Assembly: GCA_963681505.1 (NCBI GenBank)
Contig: OY811988.1
Coordinates: forward strand, 4,261,735 to 4,325,734
Direction: 5' to 3'
Source: Eunapius fragilis
Taxonomy: Eukaryota; Porifera; Demospongiae; Spongillida; Spongillidae
Length of the DNA stretch: 64,000 bases
Position numbers and translations under genes: made by a program. Positions 1 through 13,239 of the stretch are shown one piece after another; within the stretch, counting starts at the first letter, position 1; each line of letters starts with the position of its first letter. The notes under the pieces are model-generated. The model searched no databases. It was not told the DNA's origin and worked only from the letters and a program-made list of their open reading frames with translations.

Positions 1-85
1 ACCATAGGTCGCAATAAAACGTCTATGTGTAGACTAAAACTGCACTTTTCGCCTATATGCAAGCGTTTGTTCGATCTATCATTAA

Positions 86-330
86 GCTTGAAGCGGCGCT
101 ATTAGAATGAAATGGGCCATATACCTTATGCTATAGAAAAACAAAAAACCTTTCAAAAGATGTGGAAATAAGAAAAGAGCTCTCAGGGAGACTAAGACAC
201 GGCATATTAAAAAAGAAAAGTGGTTGTAAGAATCATTCGTATGCCAGCGCTTTTTCATCAACTTGCATAGTTGGCGTAAAAGCCAGCACAGCCAAGTTGT
301 GTAGCTTTTCCTTTTTGCCAAGTTAGAGGC
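86..330. repeat. Outer inverted-repeat arm, partner of 17130-17375
   Basis: This stretch is an inverted, diverged copy of 17130-17375. Both contain the block GCGGCGCTATTAGAATGAAA and the following text through the Ser/Leu-rich antisense frame. The match starts near 86 and stops at 330, where the 12.2-kb insertion begins. It is the outermost part of the left arm of the subfamily-A palindrome. The antisense open frame here is not conserved as protein in the other arm and I do not call it a gene. Confidence 0.75.
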
Positions 331-352
331 ATGTCCAGCAATAGCGGACATG

Positions 353-1280
353 AATAATTGAATACCCGCGTCACGCGATAAAAATTAATTGAACGGGAAG
401 TGTATGGAGAGATGTGTAAAAACACTCACGGTTCTTGTACATTAGCTACAATACAACATTACGTAACGGTTTATGATAGGGATACTGATGAATCATCTTT
501 TCTATATTCTGGTCTCTGTAGAAAAGTGTTCACTACTAATTCCATACGCATTTTTGTGCTACTACGTACATTTGTACGTGAAACATGATATTGTCATGTT
601 TCTTCAACTTTTTTTCCTATCACTCCGCCATAAATCTCAAGTCTACGTCCTGGAATATGAAGGCTGAACTACTGAGTCATTAGTAGGAGCAAGTGGTGTA
701 TTTTAGACCCTTACACACAACATTCCCTAGGCACTTTTATGAACCGCACTTCAAAATCTGGGACAAATATATGAAATTATTAATTGTCATCCGACGTCAC
801 ATGAGCTAATTATCGGTGCTTCGTAGAGCCGACCGTGCCTAGCCTAATAGTCTTCATAAACACCATAGCCTTATCTGGCATAGTTCCGTACTCGCAAGAT
901 GGGTGTTCGGTATGAAATAAGGGATATGTTGTTGTACCAGTTTTGCAAGCGAACGCATTCTGTCTCTGGTAGGCCTACGTGGATGCATGTAGTTATAACT
1001 TCTACCGGCGGGGTTTTTTTATTTTAAGTGGAGCTTGTGCGTACACCATAAACTAACATACTTATAACGACGTACATTCTCGACTGGCGCTGGATCTAAA
1101 CACCAAAGCTATGTGGTTAGTGACCGTGCAGTAGGGCAGTATGTTAGCGAACACGAGCGCACTTTGCTGTGTCATGTGTATAATGACTGTTAGTACCCTA
1201 CTGTATAAAGCCGATCGACAAGGCCGGACGTTGTGAATGCATGTCAGCTACTTTCTAAAGCTACGTTTGGCTGAAGAACT
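353..1280. other. Anonymous interval
   Basis: Inside the insertion. Moderately AT-rich, no repeat to other parts of the window that I could find, and only short open frames without recognisable motifs. Confidence 0.4.
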
Positions 1281-2265
1281 CTATACAAGTGTGAGATCGA
1301 AAGATAAATAGATGCAAGAGACAGAGATCATATATATGTATCTGCAAGAGGCAAACTTTACTGCGGGGGTGAGCGTTACTGTTAAGCCGACCTCGGTTGG
1401 CAGGCCCTTAAGGTACCGTAACAGAGACAGTGGCAGGTGCGGATACAGGGGGTGGGCAACTGAGTTTCGTCCCCGGTAACTGTAAGTCACGATCGATGAT
1501 GTTATGAACAATAAGCGATCGCGAACGCAACGAACACGTGAATTGATAACTGTAATGAGCGGCTGCTTGGGACAGTGGCGTAGCGAGGGGGGTTTAAGGG
1601 GTGGCCAAAATAGAAGAGAGGTTATTAATTGTCGCCCCAGCGCGATCGAACCCATGAACGCATTTTGTATCGGGCCACAAGCAGACAGCACCTTCCTCCC
1701 CCCCCCCCTCCCCCCCTCCCCACCTACTATTCGCGAGCTGAAAATCCTGTATCCGCCTCTGGTACGAATAGCGCAGCGCAAGAGTTGGGGGGCGCCATTA
1801 GTGCATAATTTATGTCCCCGATTACACTACGCCCTGTCGCTCCAGGCGGGGGGGGGGGGTTGGGGGTTGCAACCCCCCCTTTCATAGAAGGTACCTCCCT
1901 CATCTTCGCTAAGCAGCCTCCCCCCACATTCTGAAGTGTACAGCAACCCCCCCTCCCCCTTTTCGTATCGGGCCTAAAGCGTACAGAACACCCCCCCACA
2001 CCCCCCCCCCGCTTTTCGTATCGTGGGTTTCAACCCCCCAATTTGTATCCGCCCCTGTATAGCTCCTCCGCTTTTACGAGGTAGCCACGCCCAAAGCATG
2101 AGTGTTTTAAGCCCCTCCTCTTCGCCCCCTCGCAAAATAGTGGCGTGTTATAGTGAGAGGTGTGGCAGTAAATTACACTCCCCCAGTTATTTAGATTTAT
2201 TAATTAGGGCTATAGATAGTGATTGAGCTTATGCGTATGATGCTTAACCCCTGATCCCTGACACA
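1281..2265. other. G/C-run-rich interval with transposon-end-like phrases
   Basis: Contains several imperfect runs of C or G and phrases such as GTGGCGTAGCGAGGGGGG and TATCCGCCTCTGG / TATCCGCCCCTG, typical of termini of decayed invertebrate DNA transposons. The open frames on both strands come from homopolymers and show no domain. No complete element could be delimited. Confidence 0.35.
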
Positions 2266-2299
2266 CTGCCCCTTTAGCAAATACATCCACACCCCCACC

Positions 2300-3340
2300 C
2301 CCACCCACACCCACACCCAGGAGTCCCCCCCCCAATACATGTATGCATGCTATATTATCACCAGTTCTTATCCATGTCAGATTATTCACTGTCCATTGTC
2401 AGGTAATAGCAATTTTAAGTTACACAAGGCATGTACCCCCCACACCCCTCCTCCCCTAATGCATATTGCCATGCTACCTAAACATTTCCACCAATTCATT
2501 TGGAAGCATGGCAATATGTGGCAGGGGAGGGGAGGGGGCGGGGGTACATGTAACTGACTTTTATGTAACTTAAACTGACTAGCAATGAACAGTGCAATTT
2601 TCCAGGAACAGCCTCTGATATTTAGATAGAATGGCAATATATACCGGAAGAGGAGGGGGGAGGGGTACATGCCTTGTGTACATAAAATTGCTATTACCTG
2701 CCTCTAGAAATGAACAGTGAACCACTACTCAGAGACATTGCAGGTAATTGCAATTTAAAGTTACACAAATGTTCGTTGGCATGAACCCCCCCGCCCCCCA
2801 CCCAACCCACCTCCTCATCCATATATTGCCATGCTATCTAACCATCCGAGACTGTTCTATCCATGTTCCTGACTAAGGGGAAATATTCATTGTCCATCAC
2901 TTGAGTCAGCATGCAGCTAATAGCAATTACACAAGTGTCAGGTGGCATGCACCCTCCCCCCCCCCCCCTCCCCAGCATAATTAAATTGCATCAGAGAGTG
3001 TTCTATCCATGTTCCTGCACGGTAGGGGGAAATATTAACTGTCTTTTTGTCCATTGCTGGAGTCAGGTAATAGCAATTGTAGGTTACACAAAGGTCAGTT
3101 GGCATGCACCTCAACCTCCCCCCCCCCCTCCATACCACATGACCTATGCTGCCTAAACATCAGAGAATGTCCCACAGTAGGTGAAACCATTCACTGTCCA
3201 TGGTTGAAATAAATTTTCAGTAACACATGTACAGTTGTGTGCCCCACCCCCTACAGCCAACACCAAATATGGGTTGTTAATTCTTAGTGGTACAGTTGTT
3301 AGTTGGTATGTGCCACAACCCCGAAGGCTGTTCTGATATG
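2300..3340. repeat. Degenerate ~150-190 bp tandem repeat with poly-C tracts
   Basis: Repeated blocks contain AGGTAATAGCAATT, TTACACAA, GGCATGCACC, a poly-C stretch, TGCCATGCTA and GTTCTATCCATGTTCC, then CACTGTCCAT. At least five copies occur here, one apparently inverted near 2640-2700. More copies lie at about 6600-6900. Confidence 0.6.
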
Positions 3341-3671
3341 ACAACAGAGTCTCTGAGGGTGCCAGAAAAGTTCTGCCTGTGTCATGCCTCTACGGCACTG
3401 TAACTTATCAGTAGGTGTGCCTTTAAGATATCAATAACAACTATAATCAATAACCATACAAATGTATAAATAAGTGTGTTAGCAAGGCAATAAGAATGGA
3501 GGTACAGTTTCACAATGAAAACGTTCCTATAATGACAGCTGCACAGGATTTCTCATTTCTTCATTGCCATAGTGGACGATAATCTATTTAATGAGAAGAG
3601 GGTAAATCGAATGGCTGGGCATATAACATGCGCATTGTCAATGGTTGGTTCCGAGTGGCAGGGCAATATGT

Positions 3672-3880
<209 letters not shown>

Positions 3881-4639
3881 GGCAACCCCAAGTTGGTCCA
3901 GTACAAACCAATGTATCATGCTGGAATGCATATTCTTCCTGTCAGTGCAGAGTACTAATAGGCAAGTATTGGACTGGGGGGTCAACAAGATTGCAAAATG
4001 GTCACTGCTCTTCCCTTGCAGGGCTAAAGGGTTGGGGAGAAGGTTGGCGTAAGTAGGAAAACGGGTGTGTGTGTGTGTGTGTGTGTGCGCAGACATCTGG
4101 GAGAAGGTAAAAGAATGGTGATGTGTATAGTCAAAGTGCAGAATGGACTCTCTTTTAGGTCCTACATGTATGCATATAAGCAACACATCAGCATGTCAGC
4201 ATTGTACATGCTAACTAACATAACCTCATTCTATTCATTACCATTATTATATGTTCCAACCCCCTCCTACGTTCACAAGGGCTTAGTCCCACCCCCTCCT
4301 CCCCTATGAAAGGCAGAGAGTGCCTCACACGTCGTCTCCTGCACTAAGCCCGTCAGAGGGGAGGAGGGGATTGGGACATACACCAGTGCTTAGAGATGGA
4401 ACTCACCAGAACACAGCAGGTGTCAGTAGAATATTTGGGTGCCTCTCTTCATCACCTGGATACCACTACTTTGTAACAAGAAATAGAGACCTCAGCACAC
4501 ATACATGTATCCTCAATCAGATAAAGGCAGCTGCAACAGACAAATACATGACCACATATGTACATAGCTTGGGATATGAAATAATATTAACAAAACAGAA
4601 GCTCAAAAAACATTTTACATACAACTCAGGGCTGGATCT

Positions 4640-5400
4640 GCCTTGACCCTTTGCACTATTGGAATGTTTACCACACCCACAAAATGGGGTGTACTTTCCA
4701 GGAGTGTGAGGGGTTAAGTAACATAGGCAACAAAAAAGACCCCTGTGGGTGTGGTGTACTTTCAAGGATGTGAGGGGTTAATAAACACAGCTAACAACTC
4801 ACACACTCCTCACCACACCCACAGGGCTCTTTTTGTCCGCTGTGTTCATTAACTCCTCCCACTCCTCACAGGGCTCTTTTTGTCAGCTATGTTATTTAAC
4901 CCCTCCCACTCCTGGAAAGTTCACCACGCCCACAGGACTCTTTTTGTCAGCTATGTTACTTAACCCCTCCCACTCCTGGAAATATCACCACGCCCACAGG
5001 ACTCTTTTTATCAGCTATGCTACTTAACCCCTCCCACTACTGGAATGCACACCATACACACAGGGCACTTTTTAGTCGGTTATGTTCCTTAACCCCTCAC
5101 ACTACAAACAAACAACACCCAGACAACACAACTGACTAGCACCAAGAGATATTTAACCCATTCTTGCCCAGGGTACTGGCCACACCCAGGCAACTGGACA
5201 GCCAACCTTACACATAGTACAGACCACACAAACAACACGGCAAGAGATATTTAACCCATTCTTGCCCAGGGTACTGGCCACACCCAGGCAACTCAACTAA
5301 CCCAATCTTGCCCAGGGTACTAGTACAGACAACACCCAGACGACACAACTGACTAGCGGTTAGATATATTTAACCCATTCTTGCCCTGCGTACAGACCAA
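4640..5400. repeat. ~60-80 bp tandem repeats
   Basis: From 4640 to 5100 a unit of about 62-65 bases repeats (CACCACACCCACAGGGCTC, TTTTTGTCAGCTATGTTA, TTAACCCCTCACACTCCTGG), first inverted and then direct. From 5100 to 5400 a second unit of about 80 bases repeats (GAGATATTTAACCCATTC, TTGCCCAGGGTACTGGCCAC). Diverged versions recur at 7860-8220 and 8530-9600. Confidence 0.6.
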
Positions 5401-5770
5401 CCCAACCGGTTAATCAGCATCAGCTAAAGTGATTCTTCCTAATGTGCACCCCAGGAAAAAGAGCTGGGAGTATGTGGGAATGTGTGTGTGTGCGCGCGCG
5501 CGTGGTGTGTCATTACGCATAATGGGATGAAGTATCAAGATGTAGGAACGTAGCGTTAACTTACGCGGTCGTAGAAAACAGGTAGATACACGCCGAGCGC
5601 ACATTCGTCTATTCACGCCGATGAAAGAAATATTCAAAAACGTATTGAACCTAGGGAACTTTACGAGCATTTAGAAAATGACACGCTCCTCCCACTCACA
5701 CACGCACCAGCACTTACAATAAGGGCGCGCCCACATTTGATGTTATTAATCATTATTGACCTATAAAGAA

Positions 5771-6148
5771 AAATGACATTACAAGTATGAGTAGTCCCAG
5801 CATCAAACTGATCTTTGTCTATTGACTATATAGGAATGTTCAATCCCTTCGCAACCATTGAATTTAACTGAGAGTAGTGTCAGCAGCACATGATAGTCAG
5901 CATCTTATCTGATGTATACATGCCATGCAGGTTCAAACATGTATATTACTACATATCATATCATATCATTTGCACTCGGCAATATTATCGCTTGCGCTAA
6001 AGTATTTGTTATGATGACCCACCCCCTTACCTTGTGACATAGGTGAATGCGCTAAAGTATTTGTTATGATGACCCACCCCCTCACCTTGTGACATAGGTG
6101 AACATCAAGTTGCTTAATAACGTTAACGTTACTAGTTACTGGTGGTAG
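5771..6148. other. Anonymous interval with a 2x ~54-bp tandem duplication
   Basis: Mostly unremarkable sequence. At 5995-6102 the block GCGCTAAAGTATTTGTTATG through GACATAGGTGAA is present twice in tandem with a single mismatch. Confidence 0.55.
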
Positions 6149-6513
<365 letters not shown>

Positions 6514-6589
6514 ACCCTCACCACCCTCACCCCATCATCACACACACACACATACACAGACACACACAGCAACAGGCAATCCCAAGTTG

Positions 6590-8502
6590 GTCCAGTACAG
6601 AGGGGAAGTACTAATTGTCCATCGCTGGAGTCAGAAGTAATTACATAAGTGTCAGGTAGCATTTCTCCCCTCTTCCCCCCCCCCCCCCCCCCCCATATAT
6701 ACTGCCATGCTCCAAAAATAATATTGGAGTGTTCTATCCAGGGTTAGGGAAAACCTTTTGTCCATTGGAGTCAGGTAATAGCAATTTTTGGTTGCCAAAT
6801 GGCATGCACCACCACCCCCCCCCCCCCCTTGCTACACATCCCTGAGTAGGTGGAACCATTCACTGCCCATGATTAAAAATAATTAAAAAAGATTTTCAGT
6901 AACACATGTACAGGTGCCCCACCTCCTACTGCCAACACCAGATATGGGTTGGAGTGTAGTTAATTCTTAGTGGGAGTTGTGCCACAACCCCTAAGGCTGT
7001 TCTGATATGAATTGCCACAGAGTCACTGAAAAGATCTGCCTGTGTAACCTAGCTCATGCCTCTACGGCACTGTAATTTGTCAGTAGGTGTGCCTTTTTAA
7101 GATATCAATAACAACTTTAATCAATAACCATACAAATGTATAAATAAGTGTGTTAACGAATGGAGGTACAGTTTCACAATGAAAACGTTCCTATAATGAC
7201 AGTTGCACAGGATTTCTCATTTCCTCATTGCCATAGTGGACGATAATCTGTTGAATGAGAAGAGGAGGGTGAATGAAATGGCCCAACATATAACATAAGG
7301 CACATTGTCAATGGGTTGGCAGGGCAAGATGTCACACACACACACAGACACACACACACACACATACACAAGCATGCGCACACACACACAAGCACACACA
7401 GCGTGTAGATGTGGAGCCCTCATTACAAATGCAAGATGCAAATTTATGAAAGGTACTTATAAACTACATTACTATTTTACAAAGTAGAGTAGCTGTCAAG
7501 GGTGAACTCCCAGGCAGCTGCTAACATGACCTCCTTCTTATTCATTACCCTTATCACATATATGCTTTGGAAGGCTTACTGACTCTACACTTCCCAACCC
7601 CTTCTTTTTTTTTTAGTACCTCTATATGTCCCAACCCCCTCCTCCCCAGAAACAATAAGCTTCTCTAGCAAACTGGGAGATACCATATCCCTGTACATGT
7701 AAATAGTGACCTCACAAATCCACAATCAGATAAAGGTACATATAGGCAGCTGGAACAGACAAATACACAACCACATATGTACATAGGCTCCTGATATGAA
7801 CAAACGCTCAAAAAGTAAAGGGCTCATTTTGCTAGGTCTGGCTTGACCCTTTGCACTATTGTAATTGGAACACAGCTGACAAAAAAGAACCCTGTGGGTG
7901 TGGTGAGGAGTGTGTGAGGAGTGTGTGAATTTTCGGCTATTTTCCTTAACCCCTCACACTCCTGGAAAATACACCGCACCCACAGGGGTCCCTTTTTGTA
8001 GGCTACGCAACTTAACCCCTCACACTCCAGGAAAGTACTTCACACTCACAGGGGTATTTTAAGTCGGCTATGTTACTTAACCCCTCACACCTTATGGTGA
8101 ACTTTCTGGTTACAGAACGGACTAAAAAGAGCCCTGTGGGTGTGGTGAATTTTCCAGATTGTGAGGGGTTACGTGTAACATAGCCGATAAAAAAGAGCCC
8201 TGTGGGTCCGGTGAACCTCTCCTACACTAAGCCCTTCAAAGGGGAGGAGGGGATTGGGACATACACATACACTGTGCTTAAAGATGGAACTCACAACCAG
8301 AGAACCTTGTTACCAGCCATCCACCATCCTGAAGAGAGCACAGGTTCAGTATGATATTTGGGTGGTTAAAAATAAAAGTACATGTATCCACAATCAGATA
8401 AAGGCAGCTGGAACAGACAAATACACAACCACATACTGTATGTACATACGTACATAGGCTTTGGATATGAACAAAACACCCCATAGCTGGGAGAGCATGT
8501 GT

Positions 8503-8534
<32 letters not shown>

Positions 8535-8820
8535 ACAAACCACACCCAGGTATTAAAATGACCAGCAGCCCTTTCTGGGGTACAGGCCACACCCAGACAT
8601 TGAAACGACTAGAGAATCATTCTTGCCCAGACCAACTGCCTAGCATGCAGCTTGAGAGATTTAAACATTAACCCATTCTTGCCCAGGTAAAAGGCCACAC
8701 CCACATGACACAACTGACTAGCAGCTAGAGATATTTAACCCATTCTTGCTCAGGGTACAGATCAACCCAACAGGTTTCAGCTAAAAAGATTTATATACAC
8801 CCTAGGAAAAAGAGCTGGGA

Positions 8821-8865
<45 letters not shown>

Positions 8866-9036
8866 CACTGAAACACACACACACACATTCTTGCCCAGGG
8901 TACAGACCACAAAATGACACAACTGACTGGCGTCTAGAGATATTTAACTCCTTCTTGCTCAGGGCACAGACCAAATCAACCGGTTATATAAAGAGATTCT
9001 CCTAACATGCATCCCAGGAAAAAGAGCACACATACA

Positions 9037-9080
<44 letters not shown>

Positions 9081-9138
9081 TCTTGCCCAGGGCCAACCGG
9101 TTACATCTCCTAATATACATCCCAGGAAAAAGAGCACA

Positions 9139-9211
<73 letters not shown>

Positions 9212-9430
9212 TCTTGCGTAGGGTACAGACCACAACCAGATGACACAACTTTTTGTAAGTTCTCGGGTTGGGGGCGGAGGGGGGGGGAGCTTATTCGTGG
9301 TACTTTACGGTAGTATTTTTTAAACTCCTTCTTGCCCAGGGCATAGTCCGCATAGACCAACCCAACCGGTTACATAAAGAGATTCTCCTAATACATCCTA
9401 GGAAAAAGTGCACACACACATATATACACA

Positions 9431-9490
<60 letters not shown>

Positions 9491-9817
9491 AACACACACA
9501 CACACACACACACACATACACACACATTTCTGCCCAGGCTATAGACCACACCCAGATGACATAAATGACTAGCGGCTAGAGATACAGACCAATCAAACCG
9601 GTTAATCTGCATCAGCTAAAGAAAAGAGATTCTTCCTAATATACACCCAGGAAAAAGATCTAGTCGTATGTGTGAATGTTTGTGTGCGCGCGCGTGGTGT
9701 ACTTGTCATGCGCAACAGACCGTTAACTTACGCAGTCGTAGAGAATAGGTTGATACACGCCGAGTGCATGTTCGTCGATATAGGAACGCCGATGAAAGAA
9801 ATTTTCAAACGTTTTGA
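6590..9817. repeat. Segmental duplication inside insertion, copy 2
   Basis: Second copy of 2270-5770, with longer and more numerous (CA)n tracts. Its tail is displaced to 12169-12330 by a 2.35-kb insertion at 9818. It has the same landmarks as copy 1 and no gene. Confidence 0.75.
8821..9535. repeat. Cluster of (CA)n/(GT)n microsatellites
   Basis: Four dinucleotide tracts (about 8825-8887, 9030-9080, 9134-9210 and 9409-9527) separate copies of an ATTCTTGCCCAGGG / ACCGGTTACATAAAGAGATT repeat. The repeated unit itself contains the CA tract and seems to have been amplified with it. Confidence 0.8.
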
Positions 9818-10076
9818 ACTACACAGACAATTTCGAAATTATGTACCAGACATGTTACATTTATGATACATACATGTTACCATATATGTCTGTCATATCT
9901 GTAAATACAATCTGGTACGTGTACGTACGGCAGGAATATGTAGAAGAATGTACCAACAAAATGTAACACAAAGATGAACATATAAGTAACAGATATGTAT
10001 CATATCTGTACCATGGATTCTTTCAGGATGTAACAATTTTTTTTTCCTTATAAGGCAGCTGATTGTATATTGCATT

Positions 10077-10310
10077 TTATACACAATATATGTTAAAACA
10101 GTACATAGTGTTCTGTCTGTCATGCCTAAAAACAAGTTTGTTGGATGAAACATCTTCTCTTAAATAGTCCAGCTGTCTCTTGAAATTGACAAGTGGTGTG
10201 TATTCGTGAAGAATGTTCACTGGTCTTCGGACATTGGACGATGATATGATGAAGAAATTCCAGACCAATATGTGCATTGAGTAGAAGCCTAGTTCAACAG
10301 TATCCATCAC
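10077..10310 (-). CDS. Unrecognised 77-codon open frame
   Basis: Minus-strand open frame starting MMDTVELGFYSMHILVW, with a later segment VRRPVNILHEYTPLVNFKRQ and charged residues after it. The composition is protein-like rather than repeat-like. It lies downstream, in minus-strand sense, of the exon-like tandem array and may be a 3' exon of the same decayed gene. No domain was recognised and no start signal supports the Met. Confidence 0.25.
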   Translation of the reverse strand: MMDTVELGFYSMHILVWNFFIISSSNVRRPVNILHEYTPLVNFKRQLDYLREDVSSNKLVFRHDRQNTMYCFNIYCV

Positions 10311-10499
10311 CAGTTAAGCGCTTGAATACTGCCATCACACTCCATATTGACACTGTAGTATAAAACAAACATACATGTCATATTCACATTACAGATATTC
10401 ACAATACAATATAAACCACATCACATCATAATGTACATCTTTACAATTTCATGTGTTTAAGCTCACCTAATCATAAGCTGAACAAACTCAAAATAGTCA

Positions 10500-11665
10500 C
10501 CGTGTACCCACTCTGCCAAGATTTCTGAAGCACCAAGCGCCATCCTAAGAGGCAACACATGACCTCAAACCACTTGTGATATTCTAATTAGTGCACACCA
10601 TGCTAAAAATCATGTTCAAAGGACTCACTGTGTATCGTCAAGATTTCTGAAGCACCACAGCACTCTTAGGTAACCATCCTGGTCATCCTGTAACAGAGGC
10701 AGCACATGACCTCAAACCACCTGTGAGATATTCAACATGTCCAGAGGACTCACCATGTATTGTCAAGATTTCTGAAGCACCAAGCGCTTCAGGTAACCAT
10801 CATGGTCATCCTGTAACAGAAGCAACACATGACCTCAAACCACCTGTGAGATATTCTAATTAGTTAGTGCACACCATGCCAAAAACAATGACTCACCATG
10901 TGATTTCTGAAGCACCAAGCGCGCTTAGGTAACCATCCTGGTCATCCTGAAACATGACCTCAAACCACCTGTGAGATATTCAACATGTCCAGAGGACTCA
11001 CCATGTATTGTCAAGATTTCTGAAGCACCAAGCGCTTCAGGTAACCATCCTGGTCATCCTGTAACAGAAGCAACACATGACCTCAAACCACCTGTGAGAT
11101 ATTCAACATGTCAGAGGACTCACCGTGTATCGTCAAGGTTTCTAAAGCATCAAGCTCTCTTAGGTAACCATCATGGTCATCCTGTAACAGAGGCAGCACA
11201 TGACCTCAAACCACCTGTGAGATATTCAACATGTCAGAGGACTCAACATGTGATTTCTGAAGCACCAAGCACTCTTAGGTAACCATCCTGGTCATCCTGT
11301 AACAGAGGCAACACATGACCTCAAACCACCTGTGAGTTATTCAACATGTCCAGAGGACTCACCATGTATCATCAAGGTTTGTGAAGCACCAAGTGCTCTT
11401 AGGTAACCATCCTGGTCATCCTGTACCTGTAACAGAGGCAACACATGACTTCAAACCACCCCGTGAGATATTCTAATTAGTGCACACCATGCAAAAATAT
11501 GTCCAGAGGACTTGCCGTGTATTGTGAAGATTTCTTAAGTACCATGCGCTCTTAGGTAACCATCCTGGTCATCCTGTAACAGAGGCGCCACATTACCTCA
11601 AACCACCCGTGAGATATTTTAATTACTGCACCCATGCCAAAAAAACATGTCCTGAGGACTTACCG
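10500..11665 (-). repeat. Tandem array of ~120-bp exon-like units
   Basis: About nine diverged units of 100-170 bases. Read on the minus strand, each carries a splice-acceptor-like CTCTGTTACAG, then a roughly 58-base block that in the best copies translates as DDQDGYLRALGASEILTIHG, then a donor-like GTGAGTCC. The block is not a multiple of three, so consecutive splicing would shift frame. Several copies lack parts of the block. The array therefore looks like a decayed tandem exon duplication or a minisatellite that grew from an exon. Confidence 0.5.
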
Positions 11666-11880
11666 TGCTGCCTTCTCAGCGGTGTGTACTGCCTTCTCAG
11701 CGGTGTGTATTGTCTTGTCAGTGGTGTGTACTGCCTTCTCAGCGGTGTATATTGCTTTCTCTATAGTCTTTCAGTTGTATATTACCTGCTTCTTTGTGTT
11801 GTAGCAAAGCGCAAGAACAATATTACTAGACTACGCCACCTTGCCGTCGAGAAGACGCAAACCCTCTGAACTATTTATCG
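11665..11880 (-). other. Possible exon with TAEKAVH heptad repeats
   Basis: On the minus strand a 21-base repeat encodes TAEKAVH-like units (IEKAIYTAEKAVHTTDK and onward) and ends at a donor-like GTAAGTCC next to the first array unit. This is too little to name a product. Confidence 0.25.
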
Positions 11881-12168
11881 TATCCCGATCCCGTTGAGCG
11901 TATTATTATCACAGAAATATCGTAATTGGGTGTAACAGATATGGCATCAATACGTAACAGACTTTTGGAATAAGATGTAACTGATTGTTAGAAGAAACTG
12001 TATCACATTTTCCTTACATTCAGTAACAACATTTAACATAATGTAACATTATGTTGCATCTAACTGTAGCAGGAAAATAATATGTAGAACGAATGTACAA
12101 CGCACCTGTTACAGAATGATATGCCATACAGATCTGTTACAGTTAGTAGGGATTTGGTTGTGTAGACG

Positions 12169-12510
12169 CACATTACGAGCATTTAGAAAACGACACGCTC
12201 CTCCCACTCACACACTCACCAGCACCTATAACCAAGGATTATTAACCTGTAATTGTTAATAATCCTTGCTATAACTTGCTCCATAAGGACGCGCCCACCA
12301 TTGGCATGTTATTAATCATTATTGGCTCAAAATAAGATTATTACGAAATTGGCAAAAGTAATTAATTTTGTTGTTGATTCTTCTGCTCGCAAGATGAAAG
12401 TGAAAAATAAAAGAATGAATGATTTATATTTTGAAAAATAATCCTACTGCATTCATGTTTTAAAAAAATCAAATACTTTACATGAGTTTTCAATGTACAG
12501 ACGTCTATGA
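12169..12510. repeat. Tail of duplication copy 2, then AT-rich sequence
   Basis: 12169-12330 matches 5655-5770 but carries an extra ~45-base hairpin (CCAAGGATTATTAA...TTAATAATCCTTG, 12227-12271). 12330-12510 is AT-rich and anonymous and leads to the right end of the 12.2-kb insertion. Confidence 0.6.
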
Positions 12511-12531
12511 ATGTCCGAAATTGCTGGACAT

Positions 12532-12782
12532 GGAGACTTGGTCTTATCCCGTCGACTATCCATATACATTGATAAATGCACCAACAGGTTCTGCCTTCCG
12601 CCCAAAAGAAGGCTTTAAAATCAAAAAATGGTGATTTTGAATTACCGTAATAAGAGGTGGGTGGAGTTCAGAAACCCCATGAATGAATGTTCAATGAACG
12701 CGTACTGCGAGCTCTTGTTATCTCATTAATTTGCACGTACAGTCGATAGAATATGCACTTTAGCTATACAAATTTCATGTTC
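12532..12782. repeat. Palindrome left arm, resumed
   Basis: Inverted copy of 16870-17115. Shared blocks include CTTATCCCGTCGACTATCCA, TTCAATGAACGCGTACTG and CGATAGAATATGCACTTTAG. It lies just 3' of the intact subfamily-A gene and was split from 86-330 by the 12.2-kb insertion. Confidence 0.7.
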
Positions 12783-13226
12783 CTACAACAGTTTTACATA
12801 TATTGAGCCACATATATCTTCCAATGGAATTTTGCTGCAATTCGAGAGCAAAGCGGAACCATCTAATGATGGGATGTACGCCGGACACACCGTAATCAAT
12901 TCAGCAACCTGCATGTACATGGAGTAATATGTCGTCAAAGCACTGATCAATGCACACAACGTCTAGCTTACCCATTTGCATAAATCGCTCTGTATGCCAG
13001 ACTTGATGCCCTCCATGGCTGTTTGGTTGCAGGCGCTTCTAGGTGGACAATGCGCTATTGTTCCTTCTAGGTACCAGAGAGACTGACACACCATTTTCAC
13101 AATGGTTGCAGCATTGAGCTTGGTGTTGGAATCGCCGCAATTAATGCTCCGTTTTTGCGTTGGGTAACATGTCACAACTACGCCTCCCAAAAAGCATAGA
13201 ACGAGAAGAGTATTGAGAGAAGCCAT
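12783..13226 (-). CDS. Secreted 8-cysteine peptide precursor, subfamily A (intact, two exons)
   Basis: Exon 1 is 13226-12972, intron 12971-12909 (63 bases, GTAAGC...ATGCAG), exon 2 12908-12783; the product is 126 residues. Residues 1-20 form a hydrophobic signal peptide, followed by YPTQKR, a possible dibasic processing site. Cysteines lie at 30, 47, 60, 66, 83, 93, 109 and 118, and the core SLWYLEGTIAHC spans 49-60. An N-glycosylation sequon (NQT) is at 67, and the tail is EDICGSIYVKLL. The intron is phase 0 directly after Trp85. A TATA-like element lies about 60 bases upstream of the ATG. Function is unknown: probably an extracellular or venom-, defence- or signal-type small disulfide protein, but I recognise no family. 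The gene model is strong because six paralogues share this exon structure. Confidence 0.82.
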
Positions 13227-13239
13227 AACTGCACTTCAC

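Larger units (their letters stand above)
9818..12168 (-). mobile_element. 2.35-kb insertion with exon-like contents
   Basis: This sequence interrupts duplication copy 2; copy 1 is continuous at the matching point near 5650. Both ends are rich in TGTAACAG/CTGTTACA words and have short inverted similarity (CTACACA at each edge). On the minus strand it holds exon-like blocks with splice-like borders (11665-11880, the 10500-11665 array, and an open frame at 10077-10310). It may be a decayed DNA transposon or a retroposed gene fragment. No clear target duplication is visible. Confidence 0.4.

Noticed and set aside
1504-1999. 127-codon and 90-codon Pro/Gly-rich frames
   Set aside because: They arise from C and G runs and overlap each other on opposite strands.
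10500-11665. CRISPR-like array of repeats and spacers
   Set aside because: Unit lengths vary, spacers are not distinct from repeats, the units look like exons with splice borders, and the setting is eukaryotic.
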